Part shown: positions 45,040 to 53,721 of the stretch, one piece after another
How the letters are laid out: every line of letters starts with the position of its first letter
Position numbering within the stretch: the first letter of the stretch is position 1
Origin: Parasedimentitalea maritima
GTDB taxonomy: Bacteria; Pseudomonadota; Alphaproteobacteria; Rhodobacterales; Rhodobacteraceae
Length of the DNA stretch: 64,000 bases
Direction: 5' to 3'
Assembly: GCF_005771405.1 (NCBI RefSeq)
Contig: NZ_VAUA01000004.1
Span: forward strand, 186,001-250,000
Made by a program: the position numbers and the translations under genes
The notes under the pieces: model-generated
What the model was told of the DNA's origin: nothing
Seen by the model: only the letters and a program-made list of their open reading frames with translations
Database searches by the model: none

Positions 45040-46074
45040 ATGACCACTCGGAGAAAGCTACTCGGCGCCTTTGGTGCTGCAGCCATCATGGCGATGGGCG
45101 CATCATCAGCAATGGCGCAGGAAGTTACTTTGAAACTGCACCAGTTTCTGCCTGCACAGGCCAATGTGCCAAAACTGATCCTGGATGTCTGGGCGGATAA
45201 GATCGAAGAAGCGTCCGAAGGCCGCATCAAGATCGACCGTTATCCATCCATGCAGCTGGGTGGTAAGCCGCCAGAGCTGATGGATCAGGCTATTGATGGT
45301 GTTGCAGACATTGTTTGGACTGTGGTTGGCTACACACCAGGCCGCTATCCGTCGACAGAAGTGTTCGAACTTCCATTTATGATGACCGACGCCCGTGCCG
45401 TGTCGCGTGCCTATTGGGAAATGTTCGAAACCCATATGAAAGACACCGAGTTCAAGGATCTTAAAATCCTCGGTACTTGGGTTCACGGCCCTGGTATGAT
45501 CCACACTTCAGATCCGGTGGAAACACCTGATGATCTGCGTGGCATGAAAATCCGCGGTGGTTCGCGCTCGGTCAACTCACTACTGACCGAACTTGGCGCA
45601 ACGCCAGTTGGTATGCCAGTTCCTGCTGTACCTGAGGGCCTGTCCAAAGGTGTGATCGACGGTACAACTATCCCTTGGGAAGTCACCGCAGCACTGAAAG
45701 TTCCAGAACTGGTCACAAACCACACCGAATTCACTGGTAAGGCACTCTATACGCTGACTTTCGTTCTGGCGATGAACAAGCCCAAGTTTGATAGTCTGCC
45801 TGCTGATCTGCAGCAGATCATCGATGACAACTCGGGCTTGGAATTCTCAGTGTTCGCCGGTGGTACGCAGGCCGATTCTGATGGTCCTTCGCGTGAAATG
45901 GCACTGGACATGGGCAACAATGTCATCACCCTGGATGCAGAGCAAACTGCCGAATGGCGTGTGCGCGCTCAGCCTATCTATGACAAATGGCTGGCTGACA
46001 TGACTGAAAAAGGTATCGACGGTCAGGCGTTGATCGACGAAGCAACCATGCTGATCGAGAAGTACTCGAAGTAA
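45040..46074 (+). CDS. dctP: TRAP transporter substrate-binding protein (DctP family)
   Basis: A 344-residue periplasmic TRAP receptor with an RR-containing signal peptide (MTTRRKLLGAFGAAAIMAMG followed by ASSAMA). Mature start EVTLKLHQFLPAQANVPKL and a later DLRGMKIRGGSRSVNSLLTE stretch are DctP-like; the Arg that binds the substrate carboxylate is probably in the latter. AGGGAGG precedes the ATG at 45040. Its promoter region has two BoxR-type operators, so the likely substrate is benzoate or a related aromatic acid (inference). The C4-dicarboxylate role of classical DctP is therefore doubtful. Confidence 0.9.
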   Translation: MTTRRKLLGAFGAAAIMAMGASSAMAQEVTLKLHQFLPAQANVPKLILDVWADKIEEASEGRIKIDRYPSMQLGGKPPELMDQAIDGVADIVWTVVGYTPGRYPSTEVFELPFMMTDARAVSRAYWEMFETHMKDTEFKDLKILGTWVHGPGMIHTSDPVETPDDLRGMKIRGGSRSVNSLLTELGATPVGMPVPAVPEGLSKGVIDGTTIPWEVTAALKVPELVTNHTEFTGKALYTLTFVLAMNKPKFDSLPADLQQIIDDNSGLEFSVFAGGTQADSDGPSREMALDMGNNVITLDAEQTAEWRVRAQPIYDKWLADMTEKGIDGQALIDEATMLIEKYSK

Positions 46075-46092
46075 GTCTGGTACTCATCAAAG

Positions 46093-46119
46093 GGCCGCGG
46101 CGATGACTTCGCCGCGGCC
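46093..46119 (+). terminator. Hairpin between dctP and dctQ
   Basis: GGCCGCGGCGA pairs with TCGCCGCGGCC (11 bp) over a 5-nt loop, 19 bp after the dctP stop. It lies inside the operon; partial termination here would give more DctP than DctQM. Confidence 0.7.
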
Positions 46120-46149
46120 TTACTTGTGACGCGAAAGGAATGCGTAACT

Positions 46150-46734
46150 ATGCACAAGTTCATGCTAAAGCTAGCCAGGTTCATGGCTGCTACCGGTGGG
46201 TTTGTCCTCACTCTCTTGATTCTACTCACCTGCCTTTCGATTTCCGGCCGCCTGCTAAATGGATTTTTCCATGGTAATTTAATGCAGGGCATGGCGCCCG
46301 AATTTGCTGAGTGGATGATCGCGATTGGTGTTGGTCCAATCAATGGAGATTTTGAACTGGTCGAAGCAGGTGTAGCTTTTGCTATCTTCGCTTTCTTGCC
46401 GCTTTGTCAAATCACCTCAGGGCACGCATCAGTTGATATTCTGGCAAATAGTTTTTCGGCTCGCGTGAATAGATTTTTGCGCATGGTGACCGAAATTGTT
46501 TTTGCTGGAGTTTTGGTTCTCATCGCTTGGCGTCTTGAAGCTGGGATGATTAGCAAACTGAATAATGGTGAAACTTCGTTCCTACTCGAATTCCCTGTCT
46601 GGTGGGCCTATGCCGCCAGTCTGGTTGCCGCAGTGGTTGCTGCCATAGTTGGCCTATACATGGGTGCAATTCGCACCTTCGAATTTCTTACCGGCCGCAT
46701 CCTGATCTGGGACGGCGTGGAGACTGAACAGTGA
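46150..46734 (+). CDS. dctQ: TRAP transporter small permease (DctQ family)
   Basis: A 194-residue, four-TM membrane protein. The order of hydrophobic stretches and the ILANSFSARVNRFLRMVTEI segment fit the DctQ small TRAP subunit. It pairs with DctM in the inner membrane. The ATG at 46150 has AAGGA upstream; a GTG at 46126 is a less likely alternative. It overlaps dctM by 4 bp (GTGA), so they are co-translated. Confidence 0.88.
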   Translation: MHKFMLKLARFMAATGGFVLTLLILLTCLSISGRLLNGFFHGNLMQGMAPEFAEWMIAIGVGPINGDFELVEAGVAFAIFAFLPLCQITSGHASVDILANSFSARVNRFLRMVTEIVFAGVLVLIAWRLEAGMISKLNNGETSFLLEFPVWWAYAASLVAAVVAAIVGLYMGAIRTFEFLTGRILIWDGVETEQ

Positions 46735-48236
46735 CTGCTCTTGAAATCGGAATTGCCTCTTTCCCGCTCCTGATGGTGCTGATCTTTCTGCGTGTCCCCA
46801 TTGGCCTGTCGATGTTTCTTGTTGGTCTGGGTGGGCTGATGATCGTCACAGACGGTACGCTTGTGGCGTTTGGTCGCCTTAAAAACGAGACCTATTCGAC
46901 GTTTTCCTCTTATTCCCTGACCATCGTGCCGATGTTCTTGTTGATGGGGCACTTTGCGACACTCGGCGGTATGTCCAGCGCCTTGTTTAAGGCGGCTGAG
47001 GGGTTTCTTGGCCACCGCAAAGGTGGTGTCGCGATGGCAGCCATTGGTGCCTGTGCTGGTTTCGGCGCGATTTGCGGTAGTTCGCTGGCCACTGCCGCCA
47101 CTATGGGGCGCGTGGCGCTGCCGGAGCTAAAGCAATATGGTTATGCAGGCGGATTTTCAGCGGCTACTTTGGCTGCTGGCGGCACTCTTGGTATCTTGAT
47201 TCCACCCTCGGTGGTGCTGGTGATCTACGCTATTCTGACCGAGCAAAACATTGCCAAACTGTTCCTTGCGGCCTTTATTCCCGGTTTGCTGGCAGCATTC
47301 GGCTACGTGATTGTTATCTCTATTTATGTTCGCTTGTTTCCTGAATCTGCAGGAACACGACCAGCAGTTCCCTGGGGCGAACGCTTTGCGGCGCTGTTCA
47401 AGGTTTGGCCAGTGTTGATGGTGTTTGGTCTGGTCGTTGGAGGTATTTACTTGGGTTGGTTTACCCCGACCGAAGGTGCTGCGGTGGGGGCCTTTGGCAC
47501 CGGGTTGATTGCCTGGCTGAATGGCGGCCTGAATCGTGAGAGTTTGACTGATAGCTTTATGGTCACGGCTCGCTCAACTGCGATGATCTTTTTCATCGTG
47601 CTGGGTGCGGGCTTTTACAATGGTTTTCTGGCTCTAACCAAGGTGCCACAAGAACTGGCTGATTTTGTTGTCAGTCAGGGCCTTAGCCCCTGGATGGTAC
47701 TCACGCTGATCCTGGTGTTCTATTTGCTGTTTGGCTGTCTAATGGACAGTCTCAGTATGATTCTTCTGACCATCCCAATCTTCTTTCCGGTGATCTCAGC
47801 AATGGACTTTAACATGGTCTCGCTTCCTGCCATGCAGGCGAGCGCAGCAATGGAAGTGCTAAATGCCGGGGTGCCCGACGGCATGGCGGATGGTATGCTT
47901 GCCTCGATACAGGAAGCTATTGCTGGCGGAGTAGAGCTGACCCGCGACCAGATGAAAGAGCTGGGCATTCGGGTGACTGAAGGCATGGCAAACCGGATTG
48001 AGGCAGAATACGTTGCCATCTGGTTTGGTATTCTGGTTCTGATCGTGGTTGAGGTTGGCTTGATTACTCCACCAGTTGGGATGAACCTGTTCATTATCAA
48101 CGCGATGGACCGTAAGACCAAGATGATCGATACTTACAAGGCGGTGATGTTCTTTGTCGCCTCAGACTTGATCCGGGTGGTCATACTGGTGCTGTTCCCA
48201 GTCATTACGTTGCTGCCACTCATGTTGATGCACTGA
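46731..48236 (+). CDS. dctM: TRAP transporter large permease (DctM family) with an extra cytosolic/loop segment
   Basis: A 501-residue DctM-like permease. FLRVPIGLSMFLVGLGGLMI, GACAGFGAICGSSLATAATM, GGTLGILIPPSVVLVIYAIL and VGLITPPVGMNLFIINAM are family motifs. It is about 60 residues longer than usual: between the FFPVISAMDF region and AIWFGILVLIVVEV there is an inserted helical stretch (residues about 360-420, for example GVPDGMADGMLASIQEAIAG). It starts at GTG 46731 overlapping dctQ. It uses ion gradients to import what DctP binds. Confidence 0.9.
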   Translation: MTALEIGIASFPLLMVLIFLRVPIGLSMFLVGLGGLMIVTDGTLVAFGRLKNETYSTFSSYSLTIVPMFLLMGHFATLGGMSSALFKAAEGFLGHRKGGVAMAAIGACAGFGAICGSSLATAATMGRVALPELKQYGYAGGFSAATLAAGGTLGILIPPSVVLVIYAILTEQNIAKLFLAAFIPGLLAAFGYVIVISIYVRLFPESAGTRPAVPWGERFAALFKVWPVLMVFGLVVGGIYLGWFTPTEGAAVGAFGTGLIAWLNGGLNRESLTDSFMVTARSTAMIFFIVLGAGFYNGFLALTKVPQELADFVVSQGLSPWMVLTLILVFYLLFGCLMDSLSMILLTIPIFFPVISAMDFNMVSLPAMQASAAMEVLNAGVPDGMADGMLASIQEAIAGGVELTRDQMKELGIRVTEGMANRIEAEYVAIWFGILVLIVVEVGLITPPVGMNLFIINAMDRKTKMIDTYKAVMFFVASDLIRVVILVLFPVITLLPLMLMH

Positions 48237-48565
48237 CCGGATAGACTACAGTCTCCAATCCGCAATGAGTAATCGGTGATTGCACGTTGCGGATTGGTCA
48301 TGCTTTCGACTTTCTATTGGCAAGATGAACTTGGAGCGGCCCGGCTTGGTGTTTGCTCACAGCATTTATGGGCCGTTGTTTTCGACAGTTCATCAGCAGC
48401 TAAGCGTGTTCGTGTGAACTTGTGATGCATTATTATGCATGAAAATTGCGCAATATGTTGCATATCTCTGAGGCGGGTGCATTATGGCCCTTCGAATGCG
48501 TATCATCGGGGAGGGTGGTACATTGCCGGAGACTTGATCCGGCCGTCGTAGAGGGAGAATTACAA
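48237..48565. other. 329-bp gap: TRAP terminator-like hairpin and ligase promoter
   Basis: A perfect 11-bp inverted repeat CCAATCCGCAA / TTGCGGATTGG (48255-48265 and 48287-48297) lies 18 bp after dctM and may end the TRAP transcript, though no T-run follows. The rest leads into the ligase gene and contains the BoxR-type sites at 48426-48462. No coding frame is recognised. Confidence 0.6.
48426..48462 (+). promoter_or_regulatory. Two BoxR-type operators before the benzoate-CoA ligase
   Basis: TGCATTATTATGCA (48426-48439, symmetric TGCA ends) and CGCAATATGTTGCA (48449-48462), 23 bp apart, about 100-140 bp upstream of the ligase start. They match the TGCA-N-TAT-NN-TGCA pattern. Confidence 0.7.
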
Positions 48566-50119
48566 ATGACAGCCAGCTCAAATGCAGCCAGCTACTTCGT
48601 TGACCGCCACCGTCAGGAACGCCCAAACAAAATTGCCTTTCGTGAGGCTGCTGGCAAGCAGCGCAGTTTAAGTTATGGTCAGTTAGCCAAAGACAGTGAC
48701 TTGATCGCCGGGGCATTGCGTAGTGCAGGTATTGCGCGTGAAGCGCGCGTAGCCATGCTGGTGCTGGACACGATCGAGTTTCCACAGATTTTTTGGGGCG
48801 CGCTCAAGTCAGGTGTGGTACCGGTGCCCCTTAACACCCTGCTTGCAACACCGGTGTACGAAGCCATTTTGCGTGACAGTCGCGCCAGTGCTTTGTTTGT
48901 CAGTGTAGAGCTATGGCCCGTGGTAAAGGCCGCTGCGCAGATCGTACCTGAATTGAAGCAGATTGTGGTCGTAGGTGGCGAAGCACCCGATGGCACCATT
49001 GGCATGGCCGAATTCATGGCGGATGTAGACCCGTTGCAGGCGGTAACCTGCTCTGCGGATGAAACAGCGTTCTGGCTTTACTCTTCGGGTTCGACTGGAC
49101 TGCCCAAAGGCGTCAGGCACGTGCATGGGGCGCTGCGGGCTACTGCAGAGACATATGGCGCGCAAGTGCTTCAAATTCGTGAGACTGACGTGGTGTTTTC
49201 AGTCGCCAAACTATTTTTTGCCTACGGTCTGGGCAATGCAATGACATTCCCAATGGCAGTGGGCGCGACAACGATCCTGTTCCCTGACCGCCCAACGCCT
49301 GATGTGGTGTTGGATATCCTGAAAAGCGAGCAGCCAACAATATTTTGCGGTGTGCCAACACTCTATGCGGCTACATTGGCGAAACTCGAAGTGGGAGCCA
49401 AACCAGATGCGCCTCTAAGGTGCTGTATTTCAGCTGGTGAAGCGCTGCCCAAAGATGTTGGGCGAAAATGGCGAGATCTCTGGGGCGTTGATATCCTCGA
49501 TGGCGTTGGGTCCACTGAGATGCTGCATATCTTTCTCTCTAACGCACCGGGAGACGTGACCTATGGAACCTCGGGTGTTGCAGTGCCTGGATATCAGTTG
49601 CGCCTGGCAGATGAGGCCGGTGATGAGGTTGCGCAGGGCGAGATTGGTGAGTTGTTGGTACGTGGGGACTCGGCGGCAGAGGGATACTGGAACCAGCGAG
49701 ACAAAAGTCGGGCAACATTTGAGGGTGAATGGACCCGCACCGGCGATAGATACGAACGTGACGCACAGGGGCGTTACATCTACTGCGGTCGCACGGATGA
49801 TATGTTCAAGGTTTCGGGCATCTGGCTATCGCCATTTGAAGTCGAACAGGCTCTGGTCTCGCACCCATCGGTGTTGGAGGCAGCTGTTGTTGCAGTTCGC
49901 GATGGGGAAGGTCTGGAAAAACCAAAAGCACATATTGTGTTGAAGGAAGGTGATGCCAGTCCCGAGTTGGCAGCCGAGCTGAAAGCCTTTGTCAAAGAGA
50001 AGATCGGCAAGTGGAAGTACCCCCGTTGGGTAGAGTTCACGGAAGACTTACCTAAAACGGCCACAGGCAAAATCCAAAGATTCAAACTCCGCGAGAAGGA
50101 CGAAGGAGGTAGGTTGTGA
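48566..50119 (+). CDS. Benzoate-CoA ligase family protein
   Basis: A 517-residue acyl-adenylate-forming CoA ligase. The AMP-binding motif FWLYSSGSTGLPKGVRHVHG is followed by ILDGVGSTEMLHIFLSNAPG, TRTGDRYERD and the C-terminal catalytic lysine in LPKTATGKIQRFKL. The VGSTEMLHIF stretch is typical of benzoate/4-hydroxybenzoate ligases. It makes benzoyl-CoA, the entry metabolite of the box pathway encoded just downstream. The ATG at 48566 has GAGGGAG upstream. BoxR-type operators lie in its promoter region. Confidence 0.9.
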   Translation: MTASSNAASYFVDRHRQERPNKIAFREAAGKQRSLSYGQLAKDSDLIAGALRSAGIAREARVAMLVLDTIEFPQIFWGALKSGVVPVPLNTLLATPVYEAILRDSRASALFVSVELWPVVKAAAQIVPELKQIVVVGGEAPDGTIGMAEFMADVDPLQAVTCSADETAFWLYSSGSTGLPKGVRHVHGALRATAETYGAQVLQIRETDVVFSVAKLFFAYGLGNAMTFPMAVGATTILFPDRPTPDVVLDILKSEQPTIFCGVPTLYAATLAKLEVGAKPDAPLRCCISAGEALPKDVGRKWRDLWGVDILDGVGSTEMLHIFLSNAPGDVTYGTSGVAVPGYQLRLADEAGDEVAQGEIGELLVRGDSAAEGYWNQRDKSRATFEGEWTRTGDRYERDAQGRYIYCGRTDDMFKVSGIWLSPFEVEQALVSHPSVLEAAVVAVRDGEGLEKPKAHIVLKEGDASPELAAELKAFVKEKIGKWKYPRWVEFTEDLPKTATGKIQRFKLREKDEGGRL

Positions 50120-50138
50120 ACTCCAATTGTTCAATTTG

Positions 50139-50152
50139 TGCATTATATTGCG
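50139..50152 (+). promoter_or_regulatory. BoxR-type operator before boxC (distal)
   Basis: TGCATTATATTGCG, same core as the dctP sites, about 135 bp upstream of the boxC start. Confidence 0.65.
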
Positions 50153-50203
50153 CGAGTTGAGCGGAAAGCGATGTTCATCCAATCAGGTTGAGTGAAGTAA
50201 TTC

Positions 50204-50258
50204 TGCACTATCATGCATAAAATACTTTGCGAGCATCTTTGAAGTGCGATATGCTGCA
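50204..50258 (+). promoter_or_regulatory. Two BoxR-type operators before boxC (proximal)
   Basis: TGCACTATCATGCA (50204-50217) and TGCGATATGCTGCA (50245-50258), 41 bp apart, the second ending 28 bp before the boxC start. Both keep the TGC ends and the central TAT. Confidence 0.68.
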
Positions 50259-50286
50259 TTCAAGGCCGGTATAAGGAACGCGCGTG

Positions 50287-51948
50287 ATGACACAGATAAT
50301 TGACTTTCAAACTGACCCGTCAAACTACCGCCACTGGCGGGTGAGCTATGACGGTGAAGTCGCCAACCTGTTCATGGATGTAGATGAAGACGGTGGGTTG
50401 TTTGAGGGCTACCAGCTCAAGCTGAACTCTTATGATCTGGGCGTTGATATAGAGCTAGCCGATGTGGTGCAGCGGATGCGGTTCGAGCACCCGGAAATCA
50501 AAGTGGTGGTGATGCAATCGGCTAAGGAGAAAGTGTTCTGCGCTGGGGCCAACATTCGTATGTTGGGTGGTGCTAGTCATGCGCACAAGGTGAATTTCTG
50601 TAAGTTTACCAATGAAACCCGCAATACATTCGAAGCTGCCGAAGCGGATTCGGGGCAGATGTACATGGCAGCAATCAAAGGTGCCTGCGCCGGAGGTGGC
50701 TACGAACTCGCGCTTGCCTGCAATTACATCATGCTGACCAACGACAGCGCATCCTCGGTCGCTCTGCCCGAGGTGCCGTTGCTGGCGGTGTTGCCTGGCA
50801 CTGGAGGTCTGACACGGGTGACGGATAAGCGCAAAGTGCGCCGCGATCTTGCGGATGTGTTCTGCTCGATTGAAGAAGGTGTCAAAGGCCAGCGCGCGGT
50901 AGATTGGAAACTGGTCGACGAAGTGGTTGCCAATTCCAAATTTGACGCAGCGGTCACTGATCGCGCGGCAGAGCTTGCTGCGGCCAGTTCTAAGTCACCG
51001 GGTTTGACAGGCATCGAACTAACACCGCTGAACCGCCGCTTTGGTGACGATGGTTCAGTGACCTATTCTACGGTAGAGGTCGATATTGATCGTAAAAATG
51101 GTCGTGCCAATATCACCCTGAAGGGGCCTGACGGCGCTGCTCCGGCTGATATGGCCGTCTTGCAGGCGCAGGGAGCTGAAGCCTACATGTTGCGGCTGGC
51201 TCGTGAATTCGATGATGCCCTGTTGCATCTGCGATTGAACGAACGTGAAATCGGTCTGGTTGTGTTTCGCACCCAGGGCGACCGTGAAGTTTTGCTGGCC
51301 CATGAAGAACTGTTGTTGTCCAACAGTGACCACTGGCTGGCGAACGAGATCCTGAAATATTGGAAGCGGGTGTTGAAGCGGGTCGATATGACGTCTCGTT
51401 CAATGGTGGCACTGGTCGAACATGGATCGTGCTTTGCCGGAGTGTTGGCTGAACTGCTGTGGTCAGTCGACCGCAGCTACATGATGCTAGAAGAGTTCGA
51501 AGGCGACAACCGGGCTCTTGCCACCATAACTCTTAGTGAGTCGAACTTTGGTTGCTACCCAATGGGGAATGGTCTGACCCGCCTGCAAACCCGTTTCTTG
51601 GGTGATCCGGAAAACGTTGACGTGCTGAAAGGGCAAATCGGCGAGCCATTGGATGCTGACGCCTCTGATGACTGTGGTCTGATCACCTATGCCTTTGACG
51701 ACATCGACTGGGAAGACGAAGTGCGGATCTTCATGGAAGAACGTGCCAGCTTCTCGCCCGATGCGATGACAGGCATGGAGGCCAACCTGCGCTTCGCAGG
51801 TCCGGAAACCATGGAAACCCGTATCTTTGGTCGCCTCACCGCCTGGCAGAACTGGATCTTCCAGCGTCCCAACGCAGTAGGACCTGAGGGCGCGTTGCAG
51901 CGCTACGGAACAGGCAAGCGCGGCGAATACAACATGGAACGTGTCTGA
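50287..51948 (+). CDS. boxC: Benzoyl-CoA-dihydrodiol lyase (2,3-epoxybenzoyl-CoA dihydrolase)
   Basis: A 553-residue protein with an N-terminal crotonase-like domain: FCAGANIRMLGGASHAHKVN, IKGACAGGGYELALACNYIM and PLLAVLPGTGGLTRVTDKRK. The long C-terminal half is specific for BoxC. The enzyme hydrolytically opens the epoxide ring of 2,3-epoxybenzoyl-CoA to an aldehyde and formate. The ATG at 50287 is used; a GTG one codon earlier (50284) has a better-spaced AAGGA and cannot be excluded. BoxR-type operators lie upstream. It is followed by a long hairpin and boxB. Confidence 0.94.
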   Translation: MTQIIDFQTDPSNYRHWRVSYDGEVANLFMDVDEDGGLFEGYQLKLNSYDLGVDIELADVVQRMRFEHPEIKVVVMQSAKEKVFCAGANIRMLGGASHAHKVNFCKFTNETRNTFEAAEADSGQMYMAAIKGACAGGGYELALACNYIMLTNDSASSVALPEVPLLAVLPGTGGLTRVTDKRKVRRDLADVFCSIEEGVKGQRAVDWKLVDEVVANSKFDAAVTDRAAELAAASSKSPGLTGIELTPLNRRFGDDGSVTYSTVEVDIDRKNGRANITLKGPDGAAPADMAVLQAQGAEAYMLRLAREFDDALLHLRLNEREIGLVVFRTQGDREVLLAHEELLLSNSDHWLANEILKYWKRVLKRVDMTSRSMVALVEHGSCFAGVLAELLWSVDRSYMMLEEFEGDNRALATITLSESNFGCYPMGNGLTRLQTRFLGDPENVDVLKGQIGEPLDADASDDCGLITYAFDDIDWEDEVRIFMEERASFSPDAMTGMEANLRFAGPETMETRIFGRLTAWQNWIFQRPNAVGPEGALQRYGTGKRGEYNMERV

Positions 51949-51956
51949 CACACAAC

Positions 51957-52013
51957 GGTGCGTGCAAATACGCACCCAACATTGAACCCGTAGGGTGTGT
52001 GCTTGCACGCACC
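51957..52013 (+). repeat. Imperfect 21-bp inverted repeat between boxC and boxB
   Basis: Arms GGTGCGTGCAAATACGCACC plus C (51957-51977) and GGGTGTGTGCTTGCACGCAC plus C (51993-52013) pair at 18 of 21 positions over a 15-nt loop. In the mRNA this would form a long hairpin between two operon genes, probably a stabiliser or processing site, possibly balancing boxC and boxB levels. Confidence 0.75.
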
Positions 52014-52032
52014 GCCCAGTAGGAGGAATAAC

Positions 52033-53484
52033 ATGCTCGACCTGATTAATGTTAGCTATGACACTCAAATTCCAAATAACGTTGGCCTAAGCAGCGACAA
52101 AAAGGTGCTGAAGGCGCTTGAGAAATGGCATCCTGGGTACATCAACTGGTGGAACGACCTGATTCCGCAACAGTTCCAGCAGAGCATGATCTATTTGCGC
52201 ACTGCAGTTTCTGTCGATCCCAAGGGCTGGGCCAAGTTTGATTACGTAAAAATGCCAGAATACCGCTGGGGAGTGTTGCTTGCTCCACAGGTCGAAGGCC
52301 GTACTATTCCGTGTGGTGAGCATTACGGCGAACCCGCTTGGCAAGAGGTCCCAGGTGAATATCGCAATATGCTGAAGCGGATGATCGTCATTCAGGGCGA
52401 TACCGAACCGGGATCGGTTGAGCAGCAACGTTTCCTGGGCCTGACCGCACCGTCTCTCTATGACATGCGCAATTTGTTCCAGGTGAACGTCGAAGAGGGC
52501 CGCCACCTCTGGGCGATGGTCTACCTGCTGCAGAAGTATTTTGGCCGGGATGGTCGTGAAGAAGCCAACGATATGCTGATCCGGTCTTCTGGTTCCGAAG
52601 AAGCGCCACGGATGCTGGGTGCGTTTAACGAAGAAACGCCGGATTGGCTGTCTTTCTTCATGTTTACTTACTTCACCGACCGCGATGGTAAGATGCAGTT
52701 GGAGAGTCTGGCGCAATCGGGTTTTGATCCGCTCAGCCGCACCTGCCGGTTCATGCTGACCGAAGAAGCCCACCACATGTTTGTGGGTGAAACCGGGGTT
52801 GGGCGCACTATTCAGGCCACCTGTGATGCAATGAAAAAGGCCGGGATTACTGATCCATATGACATCGACAAGATCCGCGATTTGGGTGTCATCGACCTGC
52901 CCACGATCCAGAAAAAGCTAAACCTGCACTACACTCTTTCATTGGACCTGTTTGGCCAAGAAGTATCGACCAATGCGGCCAATGCTTTCAACTCAGGCAT
53001 CAAGGGCCGGTTCATGGAGCAACGGATCAAGGACGATCACAAGTTGATCAACGACAGCTATATGGTGCGTTCGATAAAAGATGGCCGGATCGTCTCAGAG
53101 GAAGTCCCAGCACTGACCGCGATCAATATGCGGTTGCGTGATGACTATGTAAAAGATGCCGCTGGCGGGGTTGGGCGCTGGAACAAATTGATCTCCAAGC
53201 TGGGGGTCGAGTTTGAGATGACCATCCCGCACGAAGGCTTTCACCGAAAGATTGGTGTCTTTGCTGCAGTTAGCATCTCGCCTGATGGCGATATCCTTCC
53301 CAAAGAAGAATGGGATGCCAAAGCAAAAGACTGGCTTCCAACCAAAGCAGATGGCGATTTCATCCAATCACTGATGAAACCCTGCATGGAACCGGGCAAA
53401 TTCGCGAGTTGGATTGCGCCGCCGAAAGTAGGCATTGATAATAAGCCCGGCGATTTTGAGTACGTACAGTTGCACATGGCCTGA
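52033..53484 (+). CDS. boxB: Benzoyl-CoA 2,3-epoxidase, oxygenase subunit BoxB
   Basis: A 483-residue diiron oxygenase. It forms 2,3-epoxybenzoyl-CoA from benzoyl-CoA and O2 with electrons from BoxA. The expected iron ligands are all visible: Glu125, Glu155 and His158 (in VEEGRHLW), Asp216, Glu245 and His248 (in TEEAHHMF). These match, with an offset of five, the ligand set I recall for Azoarcus evansii BoxB (E120, E150, H153, D211, E240, H243). AGGAGG precedes the ATG at 52033. A hairpin follows the gene. Confidence 0.95.
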   Translation: MLDLINVSYDTQIPNNVGLSSDKKVLKALEKWHPGYINWWNDLIPQQFQQSMIYLRTAVSVDPKGWAKFDYVKMPEYRWGVLLAPQVEGRTIPCGEHYGEPAWQEVPGEYRNMLKRMIVIQGDTEPGSVEQQRFLGLTAPSLYDMRNLFQVNVEEGRHLWAMVYLLQKYFGRDGREEANDMLIRSSGSEEAPRMLGAFNEETPDWLSFFMFTYFTDRDGKMQLESLAQSGFDPLSRTCRFMLTEEAHHMFVGETGVGRTIQATCDAMKKAGITDPYDIDKIRDLGVIDLPTIQKKLNLHYTLSLDLFGQEVSTNAANAFNSGIKGRFMEQRIKDDHKLINDSYMVRSIKDGRIVSEEVPALTAINMRLRDDYVKDAAGGVGRWNKLISKLGVEFEMTIPHEGFHRKIGVFAAVSISPDGDILPKEEWDAKAKDWLPTKADGDFIQSLMKPCMEPGKFASWIAPPKVGIDNKPGDFEYVQLHMA

Positions 53485-53490
53485 TGCCCA

Positions 53491-53517
53491 CAGACCCGGC
53501 GCCATTTTTGGGGCCGG
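53491..53517 (+). terminator. Hairpin after boxB
   Basis: ACCCGGC and GCCGGGT pair across an interior GCCATTTTTGG region just after the boxB stop. Only a weak T content follows, so it may be a partial terminator or mRNA-protecting hairpin inside the box operon. Confidence 0.5.
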
Positions 53518-53544
53518 GTTGTTTCACTTCACGGAGGATTCGCA

Positions 53545-53721
53545 ATGAAGATCAGCCGCACCAAAGCAGAGACGCCTAATATCAATAACCTGTCAGACCA
53601 AATTGTCGGCCTTCAAGGGCCATGTGTGGGCTGTACCAACTGCACTGGTATGTGTCAGGCATTGATTGATGCACTAACTCTACCTGATCTAATTCTGAGC
53701 AAATCCAACAGGCCCCAATGA
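53545..53721 (+). CDS. Small four-cysteine (ferredoxin-like) protein in the box operon
   Basis: A 58-residue protein not recognised as a known family. It has a clear ribosome binding site (GGAGG about 8 nt before the ATG at 53545). Its TGA overlaps the boxA ATG (ATGA), so it is translationally coupled to boxA. Residues 27-37 read CVGCTNCTGMC, giving C-x2-C-x2-C-x3-C, the spacing that binds one [4Fe-4S] cluster. No signal or TM segment is seen. A soluble electron carrier or assembly/stability partner of BoxA or BoxB is plausible, but the function is inferred from position only. Confidence 0.75.
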   Translation: MKISRTKAETPNINNLSDQIVGLQGPCVGCTNCTGMCQALIDALTLPDLILSKSNRPQ

